Positions 8,590-16,189 of a stretch of DNA of 64,000 nt are shown in pieces. Every line of letters starts with the position of its first letter. The first letter of the stretch is position 1. The stretch comes from Alphaproteobacteria bacterium (GTDB taxonomy: Bacteria; Pseudomonadota; Alphaproteobacteria; RF32; CAG-239), in contig SUUZ01000002.1 in NCBI GenBank assembly GCA_015062235.1, forward strand, positions 124,001 through 188,000, read 5' to 3'. The position numbers and the translations under genes were made by a program. Under the pieces are notes generated by a model. That model did not search any database, was not told the DNA's origin, and saw only the letters and a list, made by a program, of their open reading frames with translations.

Positions 8590-9590
8590 TATTTATCCTT
8601 TTTTAAAAATTGCTTCAATAAAGCTAAGATATTTTGTGCTGCTATTTTGTATGCATCACCAGCAATCCAAAGGCTGATGCCATTGTCAACTGTCATATCT
8701 TGGCGGATGCGACTAACAAAAATAGAATTTTCGCCTTGAACATCTGTCATTGAGGCATAACCACCATCTTGTTGAGTATCTAGAACTAAAACCCCGCGTG
8801 TTTTCTTTATATCTTCACGAGCCTCATCAGCATCTATATCTTGAATGGTTTCAACATTAACAAACATCCCCATGCCAACAAATACAGGAACAACAGCACA
8901 ATTTGCATGAACCTTAATATTTGCTCCTAAAACTTGCTTAATTTGCGAATTATAAAGCCATTCGTTATAAGTTTCTTCGCCAATAAAAGAACCAACTTGG
9001 GGAACTACATTAAAAGCCAAAGTTTTATGAAACAACCCGACCGAAGATGCTGTATCATTCATTAAAATACGGCGAGTTTGATTATAAAGCTCGCTCATAC
9101 CATCTTGCCCCTCAAAATCAGCTGAAACAAAAGCCGAAATGCGTAAAGTTTTAATTTGATATTTTTGATTGATATTAGCTAAAGCCCCTAAAAGTTCTAC
9201 AATATAGGGGTGTGGAACATTAATAATATTTTTTTGAGATTTGATAACATCTGTATCATTAATACCGCCAACAATCATTGGAATTTTTTCGTCACCCTCA
9301 AGTGCTGATGTAGCATTAATTATTTTGCTATCTGCTGATGCTAGTTTTGTCGCATATTTTGTGGCTGTTTGCTCGTTATCTGTAAAAATAATTGCCGCAA
9401 AATCTTTAGCTTGAAGGGTATCAATAGAATATACATTCAGGATTTCATCTCCAAATGACATTGTAACATTACCTTGAACATGAGGAGCAAAAACTGAAAC
9501 CTTATCTTTGGTATATCCTCTTAAAGATAGTAAATCCAACAAGTTTTTGGCTAATGCGTTTTTATAACCGATAATTGCAATTTTATTCAT
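8589..9590 (-). CDS. Catalytically degenerate aspartate-semialdehyde dehydrogenase homologue (USG-1-like)
   Basis: The 333-residue protein follows the ASADH fold along its whole length: VGGIN, the SELYNQTRRIL segment, VPVFVG and the C-terminal FVSRIRQD with SLWIAGD. The catalytic Cys motif (NPNCST in active enzymes) reads NVPHPYIV, so the nucleophile is missing. The His of VPVFVGHSE is replaced (VPVFVGMGM), the nearby substrate-binding Arg is absent, and the N-terminal GATG loop is not recognisable. It is therefore unlikely to reduce aspartyl phosphate. E. coli USG-1 is a known non-catalytic family member of unknown role, and this may be comparable. It is first in an operon with the MscS channel and the MurD-like ligase. 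Confidence 0.85.
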   Translation of the reverse strand: MNKIAIIGYKNALAKNLLDLLSLRGYTKDKVSVFAPHVQGNVTMSFGDEILNVYSIDTLQAKDFAAIIFTDNEQTATKYATKLASADSKIINATSALEGDEKIPMIVGGINDTDVIKSQKNIINVPHPYIVELLGALANINQKYQIKTLRISAFVSADFEGQDGMSELYNQTRRILMNDTASSVGLFHKTLAFNVVPQVGSFIGEETYNEWLYNSQIKQVLGANIKVHANCAVVPVFVGMGMFVNVETIQDIDADEAREDIKKTRGVLVLDTQQDGGYASMTDVQGENSIFVSRIRQDMTVDNGISLWIAGDAYKIAAQNILALLKQFLKKDK

Positions 9591-9619
9591 GAAAAAACCT
9601 CTATATAAAGATGTTTATA

Positions 9620-9648
9620 ATGATATTTTTTTTTGCAATATATGACAA
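9620..9648 (-). promoter_or_regulatory. Promoter of the Asd-like/mscS/murD-like operon
   Basis: On the minus strand, TTGTCA (9643-9648) and TATCAT (9620-9625) are separated by exactly 17 bp. They lie 30 bp upstream of the first start codon of the operon. Confidence 0.6.
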
Positions 9649-9677
9649 TAAAAACTTTGCTGTATATCACAAGTTTC

Positions 9678-9706
9678 TTGACATAATTGGTAAAATAGCG
9701 TTTACT
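9678..9706 (+). promoter_or_regulatory. Promoter of hisS
   Basis: A perfect -35 box TTGACA at 9678-9683 is followed after 17 bp by TTTACT at 9701-9706. A purine-rich ribosome binding site (GGAGAT) lies near 9734, ahead of the hisS ATG. Confidence 0.6.
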
Positions 9707-9746
9707 GTTGGCTTGAAATAATTTAATACTTAATGGAGATATAACA

Positions 9747-11048
9747 ATGACAGCTCGTACTTTACAAGGATTTATGGAACTTTTGCCACAAGAGCAGATA
9801 GTTTTTAATCATATGAAGTCTGTCATTGCTCATACTTATGAATTGTTTGGATTTGCTCCATTAGATACCCCTGTTTTAGAATTAGCTGAAGTATTGCTTT
9901 CAAAGTCTGGTGGCGAAACCGAAAAACAAATATATGAATTTAAAAAAGGCGATACTAATCTTGCAATGCGCTTTGATTTGACTGTGCCTTTAGCTAAATA
10001 TGTTGCTCTTTATAATAACGACCTTACCTTCCCTTTCAAACGTTATCAAATCGGTAAGGTATATCGTGGTGAGCGCCCACAAAAAGGGCGTTTCAGAGAA
10101 TTTTATCAATGTGATATTGATATCATTGATAGAGATGAGTTAAATATTGTTTATGATGCTGAAGTTTTGGCGGTTATTTATACAATTTTTAGTAAGTTGG
10201 AATTGCCTGCATTTAAAATTTATATCAATAATCGCAAGTTGTTAGGCGGATATTTAGAACATTTGGGTATTGCCGATAAAACTGTTGATGTTTTGCGCCT
10301 TGTAGATAAGATTAAGAAGATTCCTGAGGAAGCTTTTCTTGGTGAATTAAAGGATTTGGGACTATCTGAAGATAAAAACAATCAGTTGTTGAAATTCATT
10401 AAAATCAATGGATTAAACAATGAAATTATCAACCAACTTGAAGATTTAGCTGTTGAAAATGATAATTTTGTAACTGGATTAAATGAATTAAAAACGGTAA
10501 TTGAACAAGCTCAGAACTTGGGAATGCCTGCACAAAATATCAAAATAGATTTAAGTATTACACGTGGGCTTGATTATTATACAGGCACAGTATATGAAAC
10601 ATTTTTTGATGAATATCCACAATTTGGTTCGGTGTGTTCGGGTGGACGTTATGACAATTTGTCGTCTGTATTTATGGATAAAAAATTTCCTGGTGTCGGA
10701 ATTTCTATCGGCTTGACTAGATTATTTGACCAATTACGTGCTAATAATTTGTTGCCAATTAAAGCTCTTACACCAAATAAAGCTTTGATTATCACTCAAG
10801 GCGAAGAATATGTTTCTGAAGCAATTAAATTAGCTGGAAGTTTAAGAAAGGCAAATATCCCTGTTGATGTTATGTATCGCCAATGCAAATTTAAAAAGAA
10901 AATGGAATATGCTAATAAGATTGGAGTTCCATATCTGGTTATTATTGGCGAAGAAGAAGTTAATACAGGTGTGTATGCCTTAAAAGATATGACAACTGGC
11001 GAACAAACTAAATTAACAACAACTGAATTGATTGAAAAATTAGCTTAA
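9747..11048 (+). CDS. hisS: Histidyl-tRNA synthetase
   Basis: HisRS charges tRNA-His with histidine in the cytoplasm. This is a class II synthetase of ordinary bacterial length (433 residues). Motif 2 contains YRGERPQKGRFREFYQ at about 110. The histidine-binding signature RGLDYYTGTVYE is at about 272. The motif 3 region GGRYDNL to GVGISIGLTRL and a C-terminal anticodon-binding domain (about 345-433) complete it. FDLTVPLAKYVA near residue 72 is also typical. It has its own promoter and a strong terminator, so it appears monocistronic. Confidence 0.97.
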   Translation: MTARTLQGFMELLPQEQIVFNHMKSVIAHTYELFGFAPLDTPVLELAEVLLSKSGGETEKQIYEFKKGDTNLAMRFDLTVPLAKYVALYNNDLTFPFKRYQIGKVYRGERPQKGRFREFYQCDIDIIDRDELNIVYDAEVLAVIYTIFSKLELPAFKIYINNRKLLGGYLEHLGIADKTVDVLRLVDKIKKIPEEAFLGELKDLGLSEDKNNQLLKFIKINGLNNEIINQLEDLAVENDNFVTGLNELKTVIEQAQNLGMPAQNIKIDLSITRGLDYYTGTVYETFFDEYPQFGSVCSGGRYDNLSSVFMDKKFPGVGISIGLTRLFDQLRANNLLPIKALTPNKALIITQGEEYVSEAIKLAGSLRKANIPVDVMYRQCKFKKKMEYANKIGVPYLVIIGEEEVNTGVYALKDMTTGEQTKLTTTELIEKLA

Positions 11049-11053
11049 ATTAC

Positions 11054-11087
11054 AAGAAGGGGCATTTTAATTAGCCCCTTCTTTTTT
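11054..11087. terminator. Bidirectional terminator after hisS
   Basis: A 10-bp stem (AAGAAGGGGC with its complement) is followed by a T-run on the + strand. It also serves the convergent 75-residue gene, whose stop codon is at 11087. Confidence 0.88.
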
Positions 11088-11314
11088 CAGTTTCTCTTTT
11101 TGTATATTACTAAAGAAACTATGATTAATACAACCAAAATCAAAGGTAATATTACCGTTGATTCTGGTGCATGAACAAAAGCCTCAAGCAATTGCTCAAA
11201 CAACAGATATCCCTGACCTGCTAACCAAATTAACAGAATCAAAATTAATCCCGAAAATGCAATCCCGATTAGCAACGCAATAGTAAGTTTTAGACCTTCT
11301 GCTATTTTTCTCAT
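11087..11314 (-). CDS. Small two-helix membrane protein, unknown
   Basis: I do not recognise this 75-residue protein. Two strongly hydrophobic helices (about 9-36 and 52-70) flank a short loop containing HAPEST, and a basic KKRN tail ends the protein. A weak purine-rich site (GAAGA) precedes the ATG. The topology resembles small holin-like or accessory membrane proteins, but there is no specific motif and I assign no function. Confidence 0.55.
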   Translation of the reverse strand: MRKIAEGLKLTIALLIGIAFSGLILILLIWLAGQGYLLFEQLLEAFVHAPESTVILPLILVVLIIVSLVIYKKRN

Positions 11315-11593
11315 ATTTTTTACATCTTCTTATTTGTTTTCACAACTGTTCAAAGATGTCAATTTGCTGGCCGCTATAATCTCTCTGGGTTATAAATAGA
11401 AAACTAATAAATTCTTACCTAAAGCTACTATTATTCACTTTAATGTCTTTTTGAACTGAATTTTTCGTAATCAATTTATAAATATCCCATACTTATTATA
11501 GTGGCAAATTAATAATTTATATAATTCTCTCTATTAATCTATATTAACAGCTTCCATTATAGTACAAAATTAACCTAGTTGCAAACAAAAAAA
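11315..11593. other. Intergenic gap without recognised gene
   Basis: AT-rich sequence lies between the 75-residue membrane gene and the rplS terminator. I see no ORF of coding character, no tRNA and no strong hairpin in it. Confidence 0.5.
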
Positions 11594-11620
11594 CCTCTCA
11601 TAAAGAGAGGCTTTTTTTTA
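11594..11620. terminator. Terminator of the ffh-rplS operon
   Basis: CCTCTC and GAGAGG flank the loop ATAAA. A-run and T-run sequences on either side let it work in both directions; it lies just past the rplS stop. Confidence 0.85.
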
Positions 11621-11637
11621 TTAAAAAGCTTTGTAGA

Positions 11638-12033
11638 TTATTCGCTTTTTGCTTCTTCACGAGCTTTTGCTGCAGCAGACAAATCATCAGCAATACGAGC
11701 TGAACGACCACGCAATGCACGCAAGAAATACAATTTTGCACGACGAACTTTACCAATACGTGAAACTTCAATCTTTGCAACGTTTGGTGAATATAATGGG
11801 AATACTCTTTCTACACCCTCGCCAAAAGAAATTTTGCGAACAGTGAAAGATGAATTTAATCCATCATTTTTACGAGCAATGCAAACACCTTCATAAACTT
11901 GGATACGTTCTCTATCACCCTCTTTTACTTTGGTATGAACTTTAAGAGTATCACCTGCTTTGAAGTCAGGAATATTTTTGCCTTCAAGCAATTTTTCCAT
12001 CTGCTCTTTTTCAATATTTTCGATAATGTTCAT
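11638..12033 (-). CDS. rplS: 50S ribosomal protein L19
   Basis: L19 sits at the 30S/50S interface. The sequence has the L19 core ([60 protein letters not shown]) and a short Ala/Glu/Lys-rich tail. I start it at ATG 12033 ([11 protein letters not shown]) because an AAGGG ribosome binding site stands at the right distance; the track start six codons upstream lacks one. It is the last gene of the ffh-rpsP-rimM-trmD-rplS operon and is followed by a hairpin terminator. Confidence 0.96.
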   Translation of the reverse strand: MNIIENIEKEQMEKLLEGKNIPDFKAGDTLKVHTKVKEGDRERIQVYEGVCIARKNDGLNSSFTVRKISFGEGVERVFPLYSPNVAKIEVSRIGKVRRAKLYFLRALRGRSARIADDLSAAAKAREEAKSE

Positions 12034-12081
12034 AGTTTTACCCTTTTCCATTATTTTGTTAGTTGTTTTTTACACCTAATA

Positions 12082-12765
12082 TTATTTAGATGCAAGATAT
12101 TTTTGCCACAGGTCTGGCCTGCGTTCTTTAGTTATTTCTTCTGATTGGAGATGACGCCAGTCAGCAATTTTTTTATGATGCCCCGAAAGCAATATATCTG
12201 GTATTGAACGCCCTTCCCATTCGGTAGGTCTGGTATATTGCGGATGTTCAAGTAAGATTTCTTCAAAACTTTCAGCAACTGTTGACTGTGAATTACCTAA
12301 AACATCAGGTAGAAGTCTAATAACAGCATCAAGCATAACCATAGCAGCTTGCTCGCCTCCAGTTAATATATAATCCCCTATCGATACATCTTCAGCACCA
12401 TACGCTTCTAAAACCCGCTCATCTATTCCTTCAAAGCGAGAACAAATTATTGTTAGTTCTCCTTCTTTAGCCAGCTGATGAGCTTTCGCTTGGTTAAATG
12501 GCATACCACGTGGCGACATATTTATCAACCTGCCACTTGTATAGTTGGCTTTTAGGGCTGCGCCTAAAACATCGGCTCTCATTACCATTCCAGCTCCACC
12601 ACCTGAGGGGGTGTCGTCTACAGAACCATGTTTATCAAATGCATAATCTCTGATATTAACAACTTCTATAGACCATTTGCCTTCGTCTAGTGCTTTGCCT
12701 GTTAAAGATGCTCCTAAAAATCCAGGAAAAAGCTCGGGAAATATGGTTAATATTTTAACCTTCAT
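12082..12765 (-). CDS. trmD: tRNA (guanine-N1)-methyltransferase TrmD
   Basis: TrmD methylates G37 of tRNAs reading CNN and some other codons, which prevents +1 frameshifting. The trefoil-knot SAM-binding site is present (GDYILTGGEQAAMVMLDA at about 130), along with SVDDTPSGGGAGMVM near residue 55 and YTRPTEWEGRSIPDILLSGHH near 180. The true start is ATG 12765 (MKVKILTIFPELFPG), which overlaps the rimM end by 11 nt; the track start reads further into rimM. Length, 227 residues, is normal. Confidence 0.96.
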   Translation of the reverse strand: MKVKILTIFPELFPGFLGASLTGKALDEGKWSIEVVNIRDYAFDKHGSVDDTPSGGGAGMVMRADVLGAALKANYTSGRLINMSPRGMPFNQAKAHQLAKEGELTIICSRFEGIDERVLEAYGAEDVSIGDYILTGGEQAAMVMLDAVIRLLPDVLGNSQSTVAESFEEILLEHPQYTRPTEWEGRSIPDILLSGHHKKIADWRHLQSEEITKERRPDLWQKYLASK

Positions 12766-13285
12766 TCTTATCGCTTTCATCATCTTCGGCAAATTGCATC
12801 ATCTCAACAATAATAAAACGTTCTTTAATGTTTATGGTTGGAACATAAGAAGAAGTAAAAGGAAGCATTTCTAATGAACCGTCGTTCATTTTCAACTCAA
12901 TTAAATCTCCAGCACCAAAGTTGTATAATGCATTGACAACACCTATAATATCGCCAGCAACATTTTTGGCATCAAGACCTACTAAATCAGTATGATAAAA
13001 TTCGTCTTCAGCCAAATTAGGCAACGCGTCTCTATTAACATAAAGGCCTGTACCTATGAGAGTTTCGGCAGTGTTACGATCATCGATACCTTTGATCTTA
13101 ACACGCAACAACTCTTTTGAATGTCCAACAATTTTTACAGAAAAAGTTTTATCACCAGCTTCGTTACTCAAAGAACCATAAGAGCCTAAGTTTTTTTCAT
13201 CATCTGAAAAGCACTTAACTTTAACTTCGCCCTTAATTCCGTGAACTCCTACGATTGCACCTAAACAAACTTTATTTTCTGCCAT
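12755..13285 (-). CDS. rimM: Ribosome maturation factor RimM
   Basis: RimM assists 30S head assembly and binds S19. The N-terminal domain starts VCLGAIVGVHGIKGEVKVKCF, and the PRC-barrel domain begins near DEFYHTDLVGL (about 95). The track start is a TTG; the ATG at 13285 (MAENKVCLG) fits better. It lies 38 bp after rpsP and overlaps trmD, the conserved alphaproteobacterial order. A short acidic tail (DDESDKNEG) ends the protein. Confidence 0.94.
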   Translation of the reverse strand: MAENKVCLGAIVGVHGIKGEVKVKCFSDDEKNLGSYGSLSNEAGDKTFSVKIVGHSKELLRVKIKGIDDRNTAETLIGTGLYVNRDALPNLAEDEFYHTDLVGLDAKNVAGDIIGVVNALYNFGAGDLIELKMNDGSLEMLPFTSSYVPTINIKERFIIVEMMQFAEDDESDKNEG

Positions 13286-13323
13286 AAACGTTTCCAAACC
13301 TTAAATAACTAATATTTTGACAA

Positions 13324-13746
13324 TTATTCAGCAGAAGCTTCTTCAGCTGGAGCTTCTGCAGCAGCCTTAGCCTCAGCTTCTGCTTGAGCAGCAGCTTCAG
13401 CGGCAGCTTTAGCTTTTTCTTCTTTTTCTTTGATGCGTTCTAAAGCTTTTGCTTTAAGAGCTGATTTTTTAGGTTGTTCACGCAAAGCAGGAGCATTTAC
13501 CAAACCTAAAGAAGACAACAATTTTTCAAGTCTTTCGGTTGGTTGAGCACCATTAGACAACCAATATTTTACTCTTTCAACATCAACTGTAAATCTATCA
13601 GCATGGTCCTTTGGCAACATTGGATTGTAAGAACCCAATCTTTCAATAAATCTTCCATCACGAGGAGCGCGCTGATCAGCAGCAACAACCTTGTAAAATG
13701 GACGTTTTTTAGAACCACCACGAGATAGTCTGATACGTACTGACAT
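13324..13746 (-). CDS. rpsP: 30S ribosomal protein S16 with Ala/Lys/Glu-rich tail
   Basis: S16 is an early-binding 30S protein. The first 82 residues are the standard fold ([33 protein letters not shown]). The remaining 58 or so are a low-complexity tail of Ala, Lys and Glu, a common alphaproteobacterial extension. AAGGA precedes the ATG at good spacing. It lies 47 bp after ffh in the same operon. Confidence 0.96.
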   Translation of the reverse strand: MSVRIRLSRGGSKKRPFYKVVAADQRAPRDGRFIERLGSYNPMLPKDHADRFTVDVERVKYWLSNGAQPTERLEKLLSSLGLVNAPALREQPKKSALKAKALERIKEKEEKAKAAAEAAAQAEAEAKAAAEAPAEEASAE

Positions 13747-13793
13747 TTATTTTCCTTTCTTTTAGTTTTTCATTTTTAGCAAAATTCCTTCCG

Positions 13794-15185
13794 TTAAAAA
13801 GGAAATTTACCTCCCATTCCTCCAAATGGATTGCCTCCAAATGGAGATTTTTTTAGTAAAGACGAACCAAGTAGCTTTGACATACCACCAAGTTTGCCCA
13901 TTTGCTTCATCATTGTAGACATCTGCTCAAACGATTTGAGCAACTTGTTTACTTCATGAACCTCTACACCTGCTCCAGCTGCAATACGTTTCTTGCGTGA
14001 AGCCTTAATTATATCAGGGTTTCTTCTTTCTTTAATTGTCATTGAAAGAATTATCGCCTCTTGTTTTTTTATAATTTTGTCACCTCCAGCAGCTTCAACC
14101 TGAGCTGAAAACTTTGATAAACCAGGTAACATTCCCATTATACCACCAAGAGAACCAATCTTTTTAATTTGTCTTAACTGGGTAAGCATATCCTCAAGAT
14201 TGAACACCCCTTTCATCATTTTTTGGGCTAGCTTTTCAGCATCTTCTTTGTTGACATTATCAATAGCTTTTTCAACTAAAGATACAACATCTCCCTGCCC
14301 TAAAATTCGCCCTGCCAAACGATCGGCATAAAACTCTTCTATTTCGTCTAGCTTTTCACCAACACCTAAGAATTTGATTGGAACACCAGCAACCATTTTC
14401 ATTGACAATGCAGCACCTGCTCTTGAAGAGCCATCTATCCTAGTTAGGACAAGTCCTGTAATACCAACTTGGTCGTTAAATTCTTTGGCAACATTACAAG
14501 CATCTTGACCAATCATAGCATCAGCAACTAATAATACTTCTGTTGGATTAGCTATCTTCTTGACATCTTTAACTTCTTCCATCAGCTCTTGATCGATGTG
14601 CAAACGACCTGCTGAGTCCAAAATTATTACATCAAAACCACCTTTTTTAGCAAAATCTAAAGCTCGCTTTGTTGTTGCCGCAGGCTTTTCACCCTTGATA
14701 ATTGGCAAAGATGTACCATTTATTTGGGTTGCTAGTTGTGCAAGTTGCTCTTGTGCAGCTGGACGATAAATATCTAATGATACTAATAATACTTTTTTCT
14801 TTTGCTTAGCACTTAAACGCTTAGCAATTTTGGCTGAAGTGGTTGTCTTACCAGAACCTTGAAGACCTACCATCAAAACACAAACAGGAGCAGGCGCATT
14901 TAAATTTAATGTTGTGTTATCTGAACTTAAAAGCTTTAGAAGCTCGTCATGGACAATTTTGACAACCATTTGTCCTGGTTGAATTGAACGAACAACTTTT
15001 TCTCCCAAAGCCTGTTCTTTAACATGAGCAATAAAATCTTTAACCACAGACAAAGAAACATCTGCCTCTAATAAAGCAATACGAATTTCGCGCATTGCGG
15101 TATTGATATCGTCTTCAGACAAAACACCTCGAGAGGTAATCTTGTTAAAAACTGTGGTTAATTTATTACTTAATGCTTCAAACAT
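13794..15185 (-). CDS. ffh: Signal recognition particle GTPase Ffh (SRP54)
   Basis: Ffh binds SRP RNA and the signal peptides of nascent membrane proteins and docks with FtsY at the inner membrane. The N domain is at 1-90. In the G domain, G1 is GLQGSGKTTTS at about 107, with DIYRPAAQEQLA, DSAGRL near 190 and TRID near 247. The methionine-rich M domain starts at about 300 and ends in a Gly/Phe-rich tail (NPFGGMGGKFPF). It is the first gene of the ffh-rpsP-rimM-trmD-rplS operon, behind a strong promoter and a structured 5' leader. Confidence 0.97.
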   Translation of the reverse strand: MFEALSNKLTTVFNKITSRGVLSEDDINTAMREIRIALLEADVSLSVVKDFIAHVKEQALGEKVVRSIQPGQMVVKIVHDELLKLLSSDNTTLNLNAPAPVCVLMVGLQGSGKTTTSAKIAKRLSAKQKKKVLLVSLDIYRPAAQEQLAQLATQINGTSLPIIKGEKPAATTKRALDFAKKGGFDVIILDSAGRLHIDQELMEEVKDVKKIANPTEVLLVADAMIGQDACNVAKEFNDQVGITGLVLTRIDGSSRAGAALSMKMVAGVPIKFLGVGEKLDEIEEFYADRLAGRILGQGDVVSLVEKAIDNVNKEDAEKLAQKMMKGVFNLEDMLTQLRQIKKIGSLGGIMGMLPGLSKFSAQVEAAGGDKIIKKQEAIILSMTIKERRNPDIIKASRKKRIAAGAGVEVHEVNKLLKSFEQMSTMMKQMGKLGGMSKLLGSSLLKKSPFGGNPFGGMGGKFPF

Positions 15186-15296
15186 TATAATTTCTTTCAG
15201 TACCTATATACTATTGCACGCCAGTGTGCGAACCCTCGCTGACTGGCGGCACTCCTTGGAGTGTGTAAATTTTCAGACCTTTTAATTAGAAAATTT
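15186..15296 (-). ncRNA. Structured 5' leader of the ffh operon (candidate cis-regulatory RNA)
   Basis: Between the predicted transcription start (about 15296) and the ffh ATG, the minus-strand transcript can form three consecutive stem-loops. P1 pairs AAATTTTC with GAAAATTT (15267-15296). P2 pairs CACTC with GAGTG (15250-15263). P3 pairs CGCCAGT with ACTGGCG around an inner GCGA/TCGC stem (15219-15248). P2 and P3 form a GC-rich island in an AT-rich genome. I do not recognise the motif; regulation by SRP or ribosomal protein level is speculation. Confidence 0.55.
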
Positions 15297-15302
15297 AAGC
15301 GT

Positions 15303-15331
15303 TTTATATAGTCTTTTTATTGTAATGTCAA
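15303..15331 (-). promoter_or_regulatory. Strong promoter of the ffh-rplS operon
   Basis: On the minus strand a perfect TTGACA (15326-15331) is followed after 17 bp by TATAAA (15303-15308). This is the best sigma-70 promoter in the window, as expected for a translation and secretion operon. Confidence 0.8.
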
Positions 15332-15345
15332 GCTTTTTTATGCAT

Positions 15346-15384
15346 AAAAAAGGGAGTTGACTAGCAAAGTCAATTCCCTTTTTT
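15346..15384. terminator. Bidirectional terminator between an orphan gene and the ffh promoter
   Basis: The sequence reads A-run, AGGGAGTTGAC, loop, GTCAATTCCCT, T-run. It ends the minus-strand orphan gene at 15393 and lies directly upstream of the ffh promoter. Confidence 0.85.
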
Positions 15385-15392
15385 CTAAAGAA

Positions 15393-16016
15393 TTAGATAT
15401 TGCCATATTTTTGATAATATGGAACACGTATCCACCCTATTCCTTGCAACTTACTAGCGGCAATAGCCCTAATATTGCGAGCGTCGTACTCCGTTATTGC
15501 TTTTAAGCATACATCATTGTTACTTTCTTCTAAGAAATAATGGTGATTATTTAAGGACAGAACACCATCGTTGAAAATAATATGATCGCTTAAAATAGGA
15601 GATTTAATAGGGGTTTTGATAGTAGTAATTTTTGGAACATACTGTTCATCTTTCAAGGAGAATGTAACTAGATTGATATTGCTACAGTCAATCATCCCAT
15701 TTTTTATCCAACGTTCTGCTACCATAACCGCTTTATCGAGTAACATCGCAAAAATTGGTTGACCGAAAGGCCAATTATGAAAAACTAACTGACGATGTTT
15801 TTCATCTTTACGAATAATAAAAACAAAGATTTTATCTTTGCGCTTAAAACGATAAAGTTCTAGATAATCGTTAGTGAATGTTGGCGAAATTTGGCGACAA
15901 TAAAGATGGTTTCGCTTTCCTACTTTTTTAGTACGATACTCAAACAAATACCCCTTATTATCCAATGCCATACCTAGCAATGGATAAAAAATTGCAAATT
16001 TTTTAATAGTTGTCAT
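15393..16016 (-). CDS. Hypothetical protein, 207 residues
   Basis: I do not recognise this protein. The start at MTTIKKFAIFYPL (16016) is preferred because the extra track residues read through the apparent promoter region. The protein is soluble and basic, with many aromatic residues (HLYCRQISP, DYLELYRFKRKDKIFVFIIRK) and an alternating strand/helix pattern. There is no signal peptide. No clear Shine-Dalgarno sequence is present; short CATTTATA repeats precede the start. A plausible promoter (TTGTCA, 16 bp, TAAAAT) lies near 16085-16112. It is monocistronic with its own terminator. Confidence 0.65.
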   Translation of the reverse strand: MTTIKKFAIFYPLLGMALDNKGYLFEYRTKKVGKRNHLYCRQISPTFTNDYLELYRFKRKDKIFVFIIRKDEKHRQLVFHNWPFGQPIFAMLLDKAVMVAERWIKNGMIDCSNINLVTFSLKDEQYVPKITTIKTPIKSPILSDHIIFNDGVLSLNNHHYFLEESNNDVCLKAITEYDARNIRAIAASKLQGIGWIRVPYYQKYGNI

Positions 16017-16189
16017 ATATGTATAAATGTATAAATGTTTAATTGTAAACGAAGTAAATAATAAAATTGAATGCCTTAATTTTAACAACAAATCCTTATT
16101 TGACAATATTTTTTATCTTCTCTTTATTGCTTATCCACTAAAAAATTTTCTAAAAACTCTTATATCAATAAAAAAAATAGGAGAAAGAT

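Noticed and set aside
11579-11896. Plus-strand and out-of-frame ORFs over rplS
   Set aside because: They are shadows of the clear L19 gene and lack coding character.
15186-15296. SRP RNA (ffs) next to ffh
   Set aside because: The conserved SRP RNA loop signature (GGAAGCAGC-like) is absent from the leader.
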